Assembly (NCBI GenBank): GCA_009869945.1
Contig: WIXG01000070.1
Coordinates: 1-64,000, forward strand
DNA length: 64,000 bases
Direction: 5' to 3'
Source of the DNA: Mesaphorura yosii
Taxonomy: Eukaryota; Arthropoda; Collembola; Poduromorpha; Tullbergiidae
How positions within the stretch are numbered: position 1 is the stretch's first letter; every line of letters starts with the position of its first letter. The notes below the pieces were generated by a model. It ran no database searches and was not told the DNA's origin. It worked only from the letters and a program-made list of their open reading frames with translations. Made by a program: the position numbers and the translations under genes. Shown here piece after piece: positions 1-10,263 of the stretch.

Positions 1-123
1 TTCCCTAGGAACAATGTTTGGAAACAATTCTCTGGGAACAATTCCCTAGGAACAATGTTTGGAAACAATTCTCTGGGAACAATTCCCTAGGAACAATGTT
101 TGGAAACAATTCTCTGGGAAGAA
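1..123. repeat. 41-bp tandem repeat, three copies
   Basis: Three head-to-tail 41-bp units fill positions 1-41, 42-82 and 83-123. The first two are identical, and the third differs by a C-to-G change near its end. The unit carries the palindrome TTCCCTAGGAA and several short GGAACAATT/GGAAACAATT sub-repeats. The array runs off the left edge, so its full copy number is unknown. It looks like the border of a minisatellite or satellite block. Confidence 0.95.
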
Positions 124-968
124 TGGTGTCTTAAGACAATTTCCTCATAAACAGAGGGGCAACTAATGAGTATTAGTTAATTTAGTATTTTATACTGAAT
201 CAACGACGTCTATATTGTTGGAGTCAATATTAGCCAAAGTGAAACGACACCGATTCCTCGAAAAAGCCTCGAATGAATGGATTTAGGCTTTCACGTCAGC
301 GAAGTTCGGTCAGGTAAACAAAAACAATCAGCGCACCGGTGCACTTGAATTGCTTACCCAGAATTCACGCTATGATAGTCATTTGTCAAGTGGAGTGACT
401 GAACGTATGTATACGTACTGGTACGAAATAGTGCGTGATGCCTTTCATAGAATCATTCATCAGAGCATCGGTCGAAAACAGATCAGAGTCCAGACCACTT
501 CAAATGACTTGTCTCGATTGTGGTTATCTTCTATCAAATCATTGCTGCAGCATCGCCAGTTCATTCGGTCAATAATCCAGGCTAATCACGTCACCAGTCA
601 GTCAAAGCTGTGGCTGATTCGCAGAAGTGTCACTTGTGACCATGTTTACCATTTCAATTATTTTTCATCCTTACAACGCTGATTGCGGACATGACTCGAG
701 ACTCATCGCCATCACATGGACCCAGTTCGCAGAATTCGGGACACAACTGATTGAATTCGTAAACTGCGTATTGACGGTATTGCATACTCAGGATGAGACA
801 TCAGGGTCAGGCTCGACTGGCTGGAGAAACAATTCGAATAAATACGCTGCCAATTTCTACATTCAATCATCATTCAGCATCAGCCCAGAAAAATAACATC
901 ATCAAGAACTCCCATCAAACCCGAAAACCTTCCCAAACCTTCTACGAATTACAACTCTCACAACTACA
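124..968. other. Upstream intergenic stretch without a supported gene
   Basis: This stretch lies between the tandem repeat and the cysteine-rich peptide gene. The longest open frame (350-682, +) has no domain, signal peptide or plausible splice context and is probably chance. The last few hundred bases should contain the promoter of the peptide gene, but I see no clear TATA box. Confidence 0.5.
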
Positions 969-1353
969 ATGGCAAGTAAGACTCTCATCGTTCTCGCCTT
1001 CTTCGCTCTTGCAGCAGCTTTGGCGATTGCCGCCCCAAATAATCCAGTCGTTGACGCCGACGAAGCTAACTCTAACTCACATGGAGCCGGTATGTTAAAA
1101 TCAGTTTCAGCTTTCGAGCAAAGAAAGTCTGTGACTACATTCAAGTAATTTGTCCTTTTATTTTATAGCTTCTTCGCCAAAAGGAAACACAGTAGTCGAG
1201 TTGGCTCAGTCTGGATTATTTGGTCGAAATGCATCTGTGGTCTGGTTCGCCTGTCCTTATCCGTGTGACTACCTGGGCTGCAACGAATTTACTCATCGGT
1301 ACTGCTATTGCAGCAACGTCTACAATTGCCACACCTGTGTCTGCTTAGTTTAA
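969..1353 (+). CDS. Secreted eight-cysteine peptide, unknown family
   Basis: Two exons (969-1089 and 1169-1353) join at phase 1 across a GTATGT...TTATAG intron and give 101 residues. Residues 1-22 form a strong signal peptide, with a basic start, an alanine/leucine-rich core and cleavage near ALAIAA. A short acidic Asp/Asn/Ser-rich stretch, perhaps a propeptide, follows to about residue 40. The C-terminal part holds eight cysteines spaced C-x3-C-x4-C-x7-C-x-C-x5-C-x2-C-x-C, and the protein ends two residues after the last one. It is probably exported and disulfide-rich, which would fit an antimicrobial, venom-like or signalling peptide. I do not recognise the spacing as a named family. The CxxxC...CxC pattern recalls CS-alpha-beta defensins but does not match cleanly. 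A poly(A) signal lies 95 nt past the stop. Confidence 0.85.
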
Positions 1354-1448
1354 GCATTTTTGTTTAAATTTTTTTCTTACATTCGTTGTCGTTTTGTAAC
1401 AATCATTTTGTGATATGTGATTAAATAAGTACATTTGTAACATGTGCT

Positions 1449-1454
1449 AATAAA
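1449..1454 (+). terminator. Poly(A) signal of the cysteine-rich peptide gene
   Basis: AATAAA lies 95 nt downstream of the stop of the cysteine-rich peptide gene, which supports a short 3' UTR. Confidence 0.6.
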
Positions 1455-1520
1455 ATGACTACAATGGATTTCACAAAGGACTTGCGATTAGCGATTGAGG
1501 AAACGCAGAAAATTATCTCA

Positions 1521-1526
1521 TTTATT
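1521..1526 (-). terminator. Poly(A) signal of the F-box/kelch gene
   Basis: On the minus strand this reads AATAAA, about 137 nt past the stop of the F-box/kelch gene. It places the ends of the two convergent transcripts within about 100 nt of each other. Confidence 0.5.
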
Positions 1527-1662
1527 GCTGGATCACGCTGAACTCATGTTTGGAGATGAAGATATCCAGGGTACAAAAAAAAGTTGGAAAAACTATAGAA
1601 TAGTATGACGACTATTGGCAATTGATAGTAGAGTGCACAACCTATGACTGGTTGTCGCTCGT

Positions 1663-3782
1663 TCAGTATGTCTTTTGGGGTGTTCCAATAAAATAAATAT
1701 CACTGGAAACTCGGCAATGATTAGCATTCGGGTCTTTGTAGAATCCTCCAAACAGTATGATTTCGCACCGCCCTGGCACAGCTGTGTACAACAACCTCTC
1801 GTTTGGACGAACAAGCGTTGGTAATTTGTGAACTGGATCTCGCGTCCATTCAACGGTCCCATCAATGAGGACCTGAAAGGATCAAGGTTCATTAGAACCA
1901 GATTGACACCCTTCGCAGGTTCATTCCACATCACGTACCTTAGAGATGTCTAAAGCGTACAGCGGCATGGTGGTATTTATGACCGGATTCTTCAACCCTG
2001 CCGAACAATTCGCTTGAAAAGAAGCTGGTCTTTGAAACACTTCTCCATGTTCGTACGTCTTGGAGTCAAAATGAAGGAACGCCAAAAATGGTGAAATCGG
2101 AGACGATCTTTCGAAGAAAATGACGTAAGGTCCAACCTAAACCATGAACAATGCAAGCATGGTATGCCATAGTGTCCAATTATAAATTTATGCATAAACT
2201 GAGCCCTTACTTTGCACCCTTTGTAATGAAAATCAAGAATGTTTGCATTTTGCGTCCCCATCAATTTCCAGACTCCCTCAATCTTATTCCTGCTGACCGA
2301 CATGGTCAGCAACCAAACGTCCGACATTCTACAATTTAAACACACAAAATATTGGTTATGCGCGAAGACTTTGATTATTTTCACAGGTTCGCCATTGAAA
2401 ATTAATTTACATTTGATTGGGACCACCACAACCTCCAATGACAAGCAGGTTTCCGTCATCTACTTCTATTTGAGTTTGGCCGTATCGAGGGAGAGGTCCA
2501 TCACCTCCGTTAATCTTCATTTTGTACCAAGTATCCGATTTGAAATCATAAACCCATACAGCACCAGATCTGGGTGAGTCAAAACGAGTCAATTTAATAT
2601 CAGATGTCTTGAGAATCTGTAATGCAGCACATTAGGAAATCCACTTACAATGGAAAACTTTGGTTTTCTTGATCGAAAGTTCGACCACCGAAGACAATCA
2701 TCACATCCCCGTGAACTGTTGCAGACTATTTAAAACAAGAACCACAAAGTAGCTTGAATTATAAAATTACCCACAGATAAAGCCGTAAAGAGGCTTACAT
2801 GTCCTGCGGTGGGCGGAGGACCATGACCTGTTGCCTGCACTGTCCATCTGTTGGACACAATGTCGTATAAGTGCAACTCATCGAATATTCTCCATGGCTA
2901 GAGAGGAAATCTCACTGTAGTTATCTGTAAGCTTTTGGCTATCGATAATTGACATGAATATCAAACCTGCATCAGAGGATATGGAGATGGATGACTCCAA
3001 CCACCAAATAGTACTAAGTTATTGCCATATTTAACGAAACTTCCTAATGCTTTCGGCGACGGGTACTGTCCACTTGCTATGACTCTGGACCAACTTCGGC
3101 TGCTTAGATCAAAGCTCCATAAGTCATTAAATGTTGTTGGTGTGTATGTAGTTCCGCCCATCACGAATATTTTCTTATCTGAAAAATTGACACACCTTAC
3201 TCAGTTTCATCTCACAATCTGAAATGTCCTCATCCATTGCGAAATTCCTTTCTTACCACAGTAGCAGCACATATGGCCAAATCGCTCTGAGATCCATGGT
3301 TGTGTCGTAAAGCCTTTCTCGTTTAGCGAAGCGGATTTCTTCACGCACTCCAGTGTGCCATCCTTTAGGGATGAATTGAATGTGTTTCTTAGAATACCCA
3401 CCACATCTGCAGATTAACAATCATTCAATTCTCAATCAGGGTCATGACCATGGCCAAAGTCTTAGGGCCACTTACTTTGTGCTAACGAGTTCCATTTGCG
3501 ACAGACGCATTTGATGTTATCGAAATCATTGTAGGGCGAAACTCTTGTGAAAATGTTCTCCAAGACTTCATCTGGCAGGTCATTGATGTGCGTTGACAAT
3601 ATTCGTACTGTTTCGTCCTCAATAATGCCAGAGTCATCATTAACCGTTGCGTTTTCTGTTTCAGCACACATAGCCTTTAACTGGAAGTCTTCATCTTCAA
3701 TCACTAGGCTCATGTTGTCAACATCCTCGAGCGTAGATGAAGCCGAGAATGAAGCAGATGTCGACGTGTCTCCTTGATTCAT
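1663..3782 (-). CDS. FBXO42: FBXO42-like F-box and kelch-repeat protein
   Basis: Nine exons (3782-3476, 3406-3257, 3178-2967, 2897-2799, 2725-2649, 2569-2411, 2328-2211, 2136-1939, 1872-1663) splice in phase to 509 residues. An acidic Ser-rich N-terminus precedes an F-box (INDLPDEVLENIF, then a CVCRKWN core) at about residues 68-105. Kelch repeats follow, with the FBXO42-typical strings FNDLWSFDL, LFGGWSHPSPYPL, GHGPPPTAGH, IGGCGGPNQI and MSDVWLLTM, and a C-terminal MPLYALDIS/LFGGFYKD block. FBXO42 (JFK) is the substrate receptor of an SCF ubiquitin ligase, and in vertebrates p53 is a reported substrate. The protein lacks most of the long Ser/Pro-rich linker of the roughly 717-residue human protein. 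The start is the first ATG of the F-box exon; an upstream non-coding exon is possible. Confidence 0.93.
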
Positions 3783-4081
3783 AATTCTGATCTGTGAAAT
3801 TTTGATTCAGGAATCCATGCAAAACCAAACGTTGTTTCAGCTGCAGCTTGGGGAAAGTTGTTGCCGATGGAGTAGAGAGATCTGTCGACGCACAGACTAT
3901 GGTTCACTATAGATTGACCATTAATTTCCTAGCTCATAAAAAGTTTCGAACGTTCAAAACCTTACCTTTTATACAGCTTTTTATCACCGTCCAACTACAA
4001 TCTCGCGTTCAATGAAAGCTGATTTCACGTCAACAAATCGGGACTCCGGAGGTAGTGATACCCTCAATTAGATTAAAAACT
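3783..4081. other. Intergenic, 5' flank of the F-box gene
   Basis: This stretch lies between the F-box gene start and the end of the small gene on the same strand. No coding signal is visible. It probably contains the 5' UTR and promoter of the F-box/kelch gene. Confidence 0.4.
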
Positions 4082-4376
4082 CTAAGTTGGGTTCGGTTTC
4101 AGTAAATTATAGCCTTCTTGATTTAAAGATTTAATTGAATGTCTTCTGCGCACAGCAACAAAAATATAGTCAGGTGGTACAAGGATGAATTGAAAGGAAA
4201 GGAGAAAGTTCAGCTGGCTCGAAGTAGAAATAAATCCAACCCAAATCAAGAACTTTGAAATACCTTTGAGAAGGTCCAGCAAGTCCGTTGTGGACAGTTT
4301 TCTGGACAGGCGTTGGGGGTTGTTCAATTTCAGCTGATAGTTCGTCTTGGGTTCCAGTCTCCACCAAGAAGTCCAT
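4082..4376 (-). CDS. Possible small two-exon gene, 58 residues
   Basis: Exons 4376-4264 and 4145-4082 join in phase (AG|GTATTT...GCGCAG|A) to give a 58-residue polar protein. The first exon encodes an acidic, Pro/Thr-containing segment beginning MDFLVETGTQDELSAEIE. The second encodes a basic RRHSIKSL segment, which has the shape of a protein kinase A site (RRxS). The frame is open upstream of the ATG for only a few codons. The gene sits in the gap between FBXO42 (same strand) and CRAT (opposite strand), so any upstream exon would have to be very short. I do not recognise the family. Matching phase, an even codon mix and the position argue for a real gene, but the short length keeps this tentative. 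Confidence 0.4.
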
Positions 4377-4555
4377 CACTCCTGGTGCTGCTGGACGAGC
4401 TGGAAGTTCAGTTCATAATCTTTGATTTGATTCTGCTTGTCTGGAACTCTTGTTACAAAATAGTAGTGTAAATTGTTATTCTATTAATTTGTATTCTTCA
4501 TAAGCGTTACGAAGGATGTCATTTGGTTGTGTTTATCTTTGTTCAGAAAGAAAAA

Positions 4556-7075
4556 ATGCTGAAGCGAGTCTTACAAGAGGCCGTACCTTATCAAAGAATG
4601 GTCGCAGCAAATATAGCTGGACCTGCCCCACGACTTTATTACAGCATCTCTATTGACAAGCTACCGCACGACCATCGGCAAACTTTGAAACGATTTCCCA
4701 CTGACGGAGTATGTAACCTTCATAATTTATCCGGATGCTGCTACCAATTTTCAACGACGTCAACAAAGGCGGCAGAAGCTACAGCGACTAAGGCAAAGAT
4801 CGTTGAGCGTGACCCGGACTCACAAAAATCGAGCACTGACGTTCAACTGCCTAAGCTTCCTGTGCCTCCTTTGACTGACACCCTTACAAAGTTTTTGAGG
4901 TAATCTCCCTTATGAAGAGTTATCGCAACCTGGAGGGTGACGGCTGACGACGATGATAAAATTCTACAGGTCTGTGAAGCCGTTATTGACGGAGAAGGAG
5001 TTTGAGGAAACTGTAAAAATTGTGAAAGAGTTCGGATCTGAGAATGGACCTGGACCGACATTACAAGCACTGTTAGAGCAGAGAATGAAAGCAAAACTGA
5101 ACTGGGTGAGATTTCTTTTCAAAAATTGATGGAGTGTCGCTATCGTCCTGACGAATCACTTTTGATTCAGCTATCAGATTGGTGGCTCAACAAGGCGTAC
5201 TTGGAATATCAAGACTCGGTCGTGGTTTATTCAAGCCCTGGACTGGTGTTTCCTTTGGAAGATTTTCAATCCTTTGATGATCAAGTACGATATGCAGCCA
5301 AAGTCGTGTTTGGTGCTCTTAATTACAAGAAAAGCATAGATGACAACACAATTACGCCAGATAGAATGCAGAAGTTGCCACTTGATATGTCCCAGTACAC
5401 CAAAGTGCTTGGGACAAATCGCATTCCAGGAGAAAAGTGTGATAGACTGGTTTATCACCCAAACAGCAAACACTTCGTGCTCGCGTATAAGAACCACTAC
5501 TTCAAAATATCAGGCTACAACAGCACCAACCAAATTCTGACTCCAGAAGAAATCTATAACCAACTTTATTTCGCGATTAATGAAGTTAACTCCATGACGA
5601 GTGGTTTAAGTGGAATCCCTGTTGGTCTCCTTACGTCAGACAATAGAGCACTATGGAGTAAATCGTACGAACTTCTGATGAGAGATAAAGAAACAGGCGC
5701 TTCAGTGAACACAATTTCTGAGGCTCTCTTTCTGGTGTCTATTGATCGACCGAATCGCCCTCTAAGCAGACCAAAAGGTAACAAACATGCTGTTTTATTG
5801 TTCAAGGAGCTGACGGAGCTGACAGTCATTAGAGGACTTCTACTTTTGCCAGGGACTGCTCCGGTCGGTGGAATTGAGGACTTGTCTTTAAGTGAAAAGC
5901 AAACAGTAGCTGCATTGCAGATGATTCACGGAAATCGCACAAACTCTGGTAATCGCTGGTATGACAAGACGATCCAGTTTATTGTAGGGTCTGAAGGAGA
6001 ATGTGGGCTCACTTATGAACACAGTCCTGCCGAAGGACCGCCGATTGCTAACATGATGGATTTTATTGTTTCCAATTTGAGCAAATATGACGCTTTGCTC
6101 CCGTCGAAGCAAACACCTCCGCCGACGTACAACAGTCAGAATTTATTGAAGTCGACATCAAGAACTTCGCCGGAGAAATTGAAGCTCAATGTAAACAGCA
6201 AGATTAGCACTGCAATAACAGAATCCAAGCAACGTCTCGACAAGTAAGTGGGACGGAATTGGTTTATGACGTGTATCGTTGAAGTTGACTCCAAAGGCAT
6301 TTTGATCTTTGCCAGATTAATTGACGACTTGGACATGGCGTGCTTTACGTTTCGGAAATACGGGAAGGAGTTCATAAAGCAAGCAAAGTTCAGTCCCGAC
6401 TCGTTCATTCAGATGGCCATTCAGTGCGCATTCTTCAGAATACATGGGATTCCTGGTGCCCATTATGAATCAGCCTCCACAAGAATGTACGCCGAAGGTA
6501 GGACAGAAACAATCCGCTCGTGTTCTTCGGAATCGCTAAATTTTTCAAAGGCGCTATGTAGTTCGTCGGTCAGCTCTCAAGAGAAATACCAGACTATGAA
6601 ACTTGCAATTGAAAATCACAAAAATTATGCTGCTGATGCAGTGCGAGGCTACGGTGTTGATCGACATCTCCTCGGCTTAAAACTGATTGCTTTAGAGAAT
6701 AAGATGAAAATTCCAAAGCTGTACTCTGATATCGGGTACATAAAGTCGTCACAGTTCCGAATTTCGACTAGTCAGGTGAGTCAGAGCTCTTATGAATTTA
6801 GTTGTGGGTTGTGGAGCCGAATTCAGAATTACCGAACTACAATGGCGTTCGTATTTCAGGTTCCCTCGATGCACCAGGCGTTTATGTGCTACGGCCCCTT
6901 GGTTCAAAATGGCTATGGATGTTGCTACAATCCCCAGAACAACGTTATGAGCTTTGGAATCTCCGCATTCAATTCAAGCACTGAAACAAATGCAGAAAAG
7001 TTTAAAATTGCTCTGCAAGAAACACTTTTGGAGATGCAAGCGGTTGCATTACAAAATATGCAAGCAAAGCTCTAA
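4556..7075 (+). CDS. CRAT: Carnitine O-acetyltransferase
   Basis: Six exons (4556-4899, 4970-5105, 5171-5777, 5853-6243, 6316-6775, 6860-7075) give 717 residues. The enzyme moves acetyl groups between CoA and carnitine in mitochondria and peroxisomes. The N-terminus is basic and lacks acidic residues at first (MLKRVLQ...), as in a mitochondrial presequence. The protein ends in AKL, a peroxisomal PTS1 signal also found in mammalian CRAT. Family landmarks include NWLSDWWLNKAYLEY, PVGLLTSDNR, NSGNRWYDKT, YEHSPAEGPP with the catalytic His, the substrate-binding block around STRMYAEGRTETIR, RHLLGLK and STSQVPS. The in-frame stop near 6245 lies inside a normal intron (GTAAGT...GCCAG). The 75-nt intron 5778-5852 is open and a multiple of three. 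AATAAA at 7288-7293 is a likely poly(A) signal. Confidence 0.95.
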
Positions 7076-7830
7076 ATATCTGGTGGTCGTGGTCTCACGT
7101 AGGATAAATTAATTTTAAGGCCGATAGTTCATTCGCGTCGCCTCCTCTGATAATGTGATTGATTTTTAGGCAATCAGTATATTTTAGTAATAACTTTCAC
7201 CCATGTCACCGAAGTATTGAAACTTCCTAGCTAGAAGAGCGCGCTTTTAATCCATGTCTTCCAAGTTATAGCCTGAAACCCTCAGGGAATAAAAAAATTT
7301 TGTTCGAGTCTTTTTAATTCGCCTTTCGATGATGCACCAAATTTATTCTTTCAAGTCGCCGATATGGATCACAAACTGCATTTTAGTTCGTTACGTTTGC
7401 ACACAGTTTAACGTAACAGTTTAATCTCTCAAAGAGGACAAAAATACACCTCAAAAAATTTAACTAAAACAATCCACGAACATGAATAAACGTGCAAATA
7501 AAGCATTTACTCAAAATAACGGGTAAATAAAACATTAACATGGACGGACTCTGAGCGTCTGAACTAGTAACTTTAAGCTTGATAACTTCAGGTCATAGTT
7601 TAGTAGAAGAATATATTTCAGAGGGTCCTATTCTTAATTAGCTAATCAGTTGCCTTAAAGCTTTCCTACATAGTCGTAACATTTATAATTTTCCTATATA
7701 AAGTTGCATTAAAATAATTCTTAGCGTATCAAGTCTTTCGTTTGAACAAGTATATTGGAATATACGAACTGCATTTCATCTTCGTCTCGTCTCGATATAA
7801 TTTACGTCTAGACCTAAGAGTAGTCCTTCA
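7076..7830. other. Convergent intergenic region, CRAT and B4GAT1 3' ends
   Basis: This AT-rich stretch holds the 3' UTRs of two tail-to-tail genes. AATAAA at 7288-7293 serves the plus-strand CRAT gene. TTTATT at 7342-7347 could serve the minus-strand B4GAT1 gene. No coding signal is visible. Confidence 0.5.
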
Positions 7831-10263
7831 TCACACCGCACAACCTGGTCTCGTGCCATACAAAAGTTTCAGTTCAGGTAGAATGATTTTTGCAATAACA
7901 GCATTCTGTTTGGCCACGACTGGATTCTTGGCTGGAATCATCATCGTCTTTAGCGTCTTGAAGCCTGGACGGTGAACTAGAAACGCGTTGTCTGAAAAGA
8001 ACAATAATAATTATTTATCATAGTAGTAAGTGATCAATTAACTTTGCGTTTTTAAATTGTGCTCGGCAATGGAGATTGAGCAATTCATAGCAAATGGAGA
8101 CGACCCTGACGAATTCAGACGTGACACACACGTACACTTCGGCTACGATCACGAGAAAAAGGGAAGACAGATTCTTTAGCTGACAATCTTCGAAGCTGTT
8201 CCTGAAGGCTCCAACCCAAGATCATTGGAAGATAAGTTCAAACGACTAAGTGGTTCTTACTGTTACAAAGGTTTAGGAAGAGGAGGTCTCAACTCATTTG
8301 GAGGGTAATTTTATCTAGTCGTTAGTTATTATTAAGTACTGAAAGTTGTTTCATTGTTGTTGGAGTTCTTAAGTTAAAAGCCGGATCCGTGTTCTATAAT
8401 CATAATTAACCTACCCAGAATGTGAAACTCGTAGTCCAACACACAGAGAACGTATCCCTGAAACAAAGGAGAGAAAGACCCGTCAAAACATAGGCAACTT
8501 GGCATATGGCCGACGACGAAAGACAATAAATCTTTTGTTGGCTTGCCTGTGTCATTTTGTCACTTCTTCCTTCCCAAGTGAGTCGTTCGTCATACATTGG
8601 ATCATGCCTGCCAAATACAAAACCAAATCATTTGAGCTAGGCTCACAATTTCACATTCGATTTCTATGCATAACCGAACTATATCAACATGTACTTTCTC
8701 TACATCTTCATACCTTGATCCAATGTAAATTGGTTCCCAGTGCTGGAATGGTTTCTTTCTCTTTCCTACGTGGAACACGTTGAGTCCAGTCTTGATTGGG
8801 GCCGCAATCCATTCGGCGGCCTTTGGAATCCGATGACAGTCAGAGCACACAAACTTATGAAACGGAATGGCAGACTTATTTCTCAGCATGTACACCAATT
8901 CGGCCTTATCTGCTGGCAGACTCGTCACATTCGTGTGCAGCTCGAATATCGAGACGACAAACAACTTGTTGGGGTTTGGTCTTTGAAGTTCTGCAGAATC
9001 ATTTCGCTTAATCATGTCCAGGAAATCTGATATCATGTTGGGGCTCGGGTACAGCTCGATGTCTGATGCAAGGATGTAGTGCGTGGTCACCATTTCTCGG
9101 GCGACATTCCTGGCCACGTTGACGGGATACGGGAGCCGTTTCATCTTCTTGTACGTTGGCAGACCCTCGTCAAATTTAATGGCGTCACTTGCACTGCTTC
9201 CATTCGAATTTTGCGAATCCGTCGCATTCTGGAGGAAGGCACTGCAGTTGATGGTTGCCTCATTCGCGGGGTCGTGCAGGATGCGCTGCTTCGGGATTTG
9301 TTTATAGTCGAAAAATATGTGGAAAGAAACCATTTCCTTTATAAGCGCCGACGCTTCACCGTTGCACTCACGCAAGTACAATATTCTCGTCAGGGTTTCA
9401 TTAAAGTCCGTGCCAGGTGCGTACAGAGTTAATGAAATTGGACCTTGCCATCTGTTCAGCAGAGGTATTAGGTTATCGAGGAATGTAAAGTCGGCATGTG
9501 TCGTGTACGTCACTGACTCATCACATAAAAATGTTCTGGACGCTGGAAAATAGTTGTACAGAACCCAAAATGGTCCGCGCTGGCCAATATGTGGCCGTAA
9601 TGGCATGGAATCATCACAGGGGAATATCTTCTTGCGCTGCAACTGCTCACTGCTGAAGTAAGATCCTAAATTGTTTAGATTATTACTGATTGGAGCACTC
9701 GAACTGCTGCTACTGCTGCTGCTCCCTCCAGCTGCAGCAAGTTGCGCCACTGCTCGTTTGTAACTGTTTAAGTTCTCAATGTCTTCGATGTCATTAATAT
9801 TATTGGCAACAACGGCCGACTCCCGACTCGACTCGAGCTTCGGTGCGAGTTTATCACTTTGTCCATTATTGTTGATACCCTGCACCGGATCGTCTACGAC
9901 GACTGGGTCGTTGAAATCTCTTTCATCCTGCGGCAGATGCAGATTGTCGTTCTTGACTGAGTTAGAAGAACCACTAATAAGGTCACTTTGGTCACTAAAC
10001 CCGTTGTTGGAGTTAATATCATTAGCGTTATCACCCGCGGCACCGTCACTGCTTGGTGACTGCAGCGGCGGTTGCTGCACACCGAATTGCGCCTGACTAA
10101 ACGGAATGTTGGGTATGCTGCTTGCCACATTCACATCGATTGGAGTGGTCGACGTCGGGTTCGTTGACGTCGTGGAATACAGTGCCAGGTAGATGAGCAC
10201 GAAGAGGTTAGCACAGATGCTGACCCGAAAGAGCCAGTGTCTTCCCATCATGCCCATCATCAT
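7831..10263 (-). CDS. B4GAT1: Beta-1,4-glucuronyltransferase 1-like, type II Golgi enzyme
   Basis: Four exons (10263-8714, 8607-8547, 8457-8415, 7991-7831) give 604 residues. A short cytosolic N-terminus and one membrane anchor (about residues 8-28) are followed by a long Asn/Ser/Gln-rich stem with a poly-Ser run, then a GT49-type catalytic domain from about residue 215. Recognisable blocks are GPFWVLYNYFPASRTF, YPVNVARNVAREMVTTHY, the DxD-like ASDIELYPSPNM, IYIGSRHDPMYDERLTWEG, and the C-terminal DNAFLVHRPGFK. Human B4GAT1 adds glucuronic acid to xylose to prime matriglycan on alpha-dystroglycan. An arthropod copy may also act on other glycans. Intron 2 uses a GC donor (CAG|GCAAGC). The large third intron (7992-8414) contains an antisense coding relic. 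Confidence 0.93.
8069..8308 (+). pseudogene. Antisense coding relic inside a B4GAT1 intron
   Basis: On the strand opposite B4GAT1, within its third intron, an ATG-led frame of 79 codons has a protein-like composition but is interrupted once by an in-frame stop. Its second half contains FEAVPEGSNPRSLEDKF and SYCYKGLGRGGLNSFGG, an unusual glycine-rich ending that looks like a real protein C-terminus. I do not recognise the family. It could be a fragment of a mobile element protein, a retrocopy, or two exons of a nested gene read through. No terminal repeats or poly(A) tract are visible around it. Confidence 0.35.

Noticed and set aside
350-682. 110-codon open frame near the left edge
   Set aside because: It has no domain, signal peptide or splice context, and overlapping frames of similar length occur beside it. 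Chance is likely.
6244-6315. In-frame stop that would break CRAT
   Set aside because: The stop lies inside an intron with consensus ends, and removing the intron restores the conserved RLDKLIDDLDMACFTF sequence.
7742-7975. Plus-strand frame resembling a small membrane protein
   Set aside because: It is the antisense shadow of the last B4GAT1 exon, which encodes DNAFLVHRPGFK on the minus strand.
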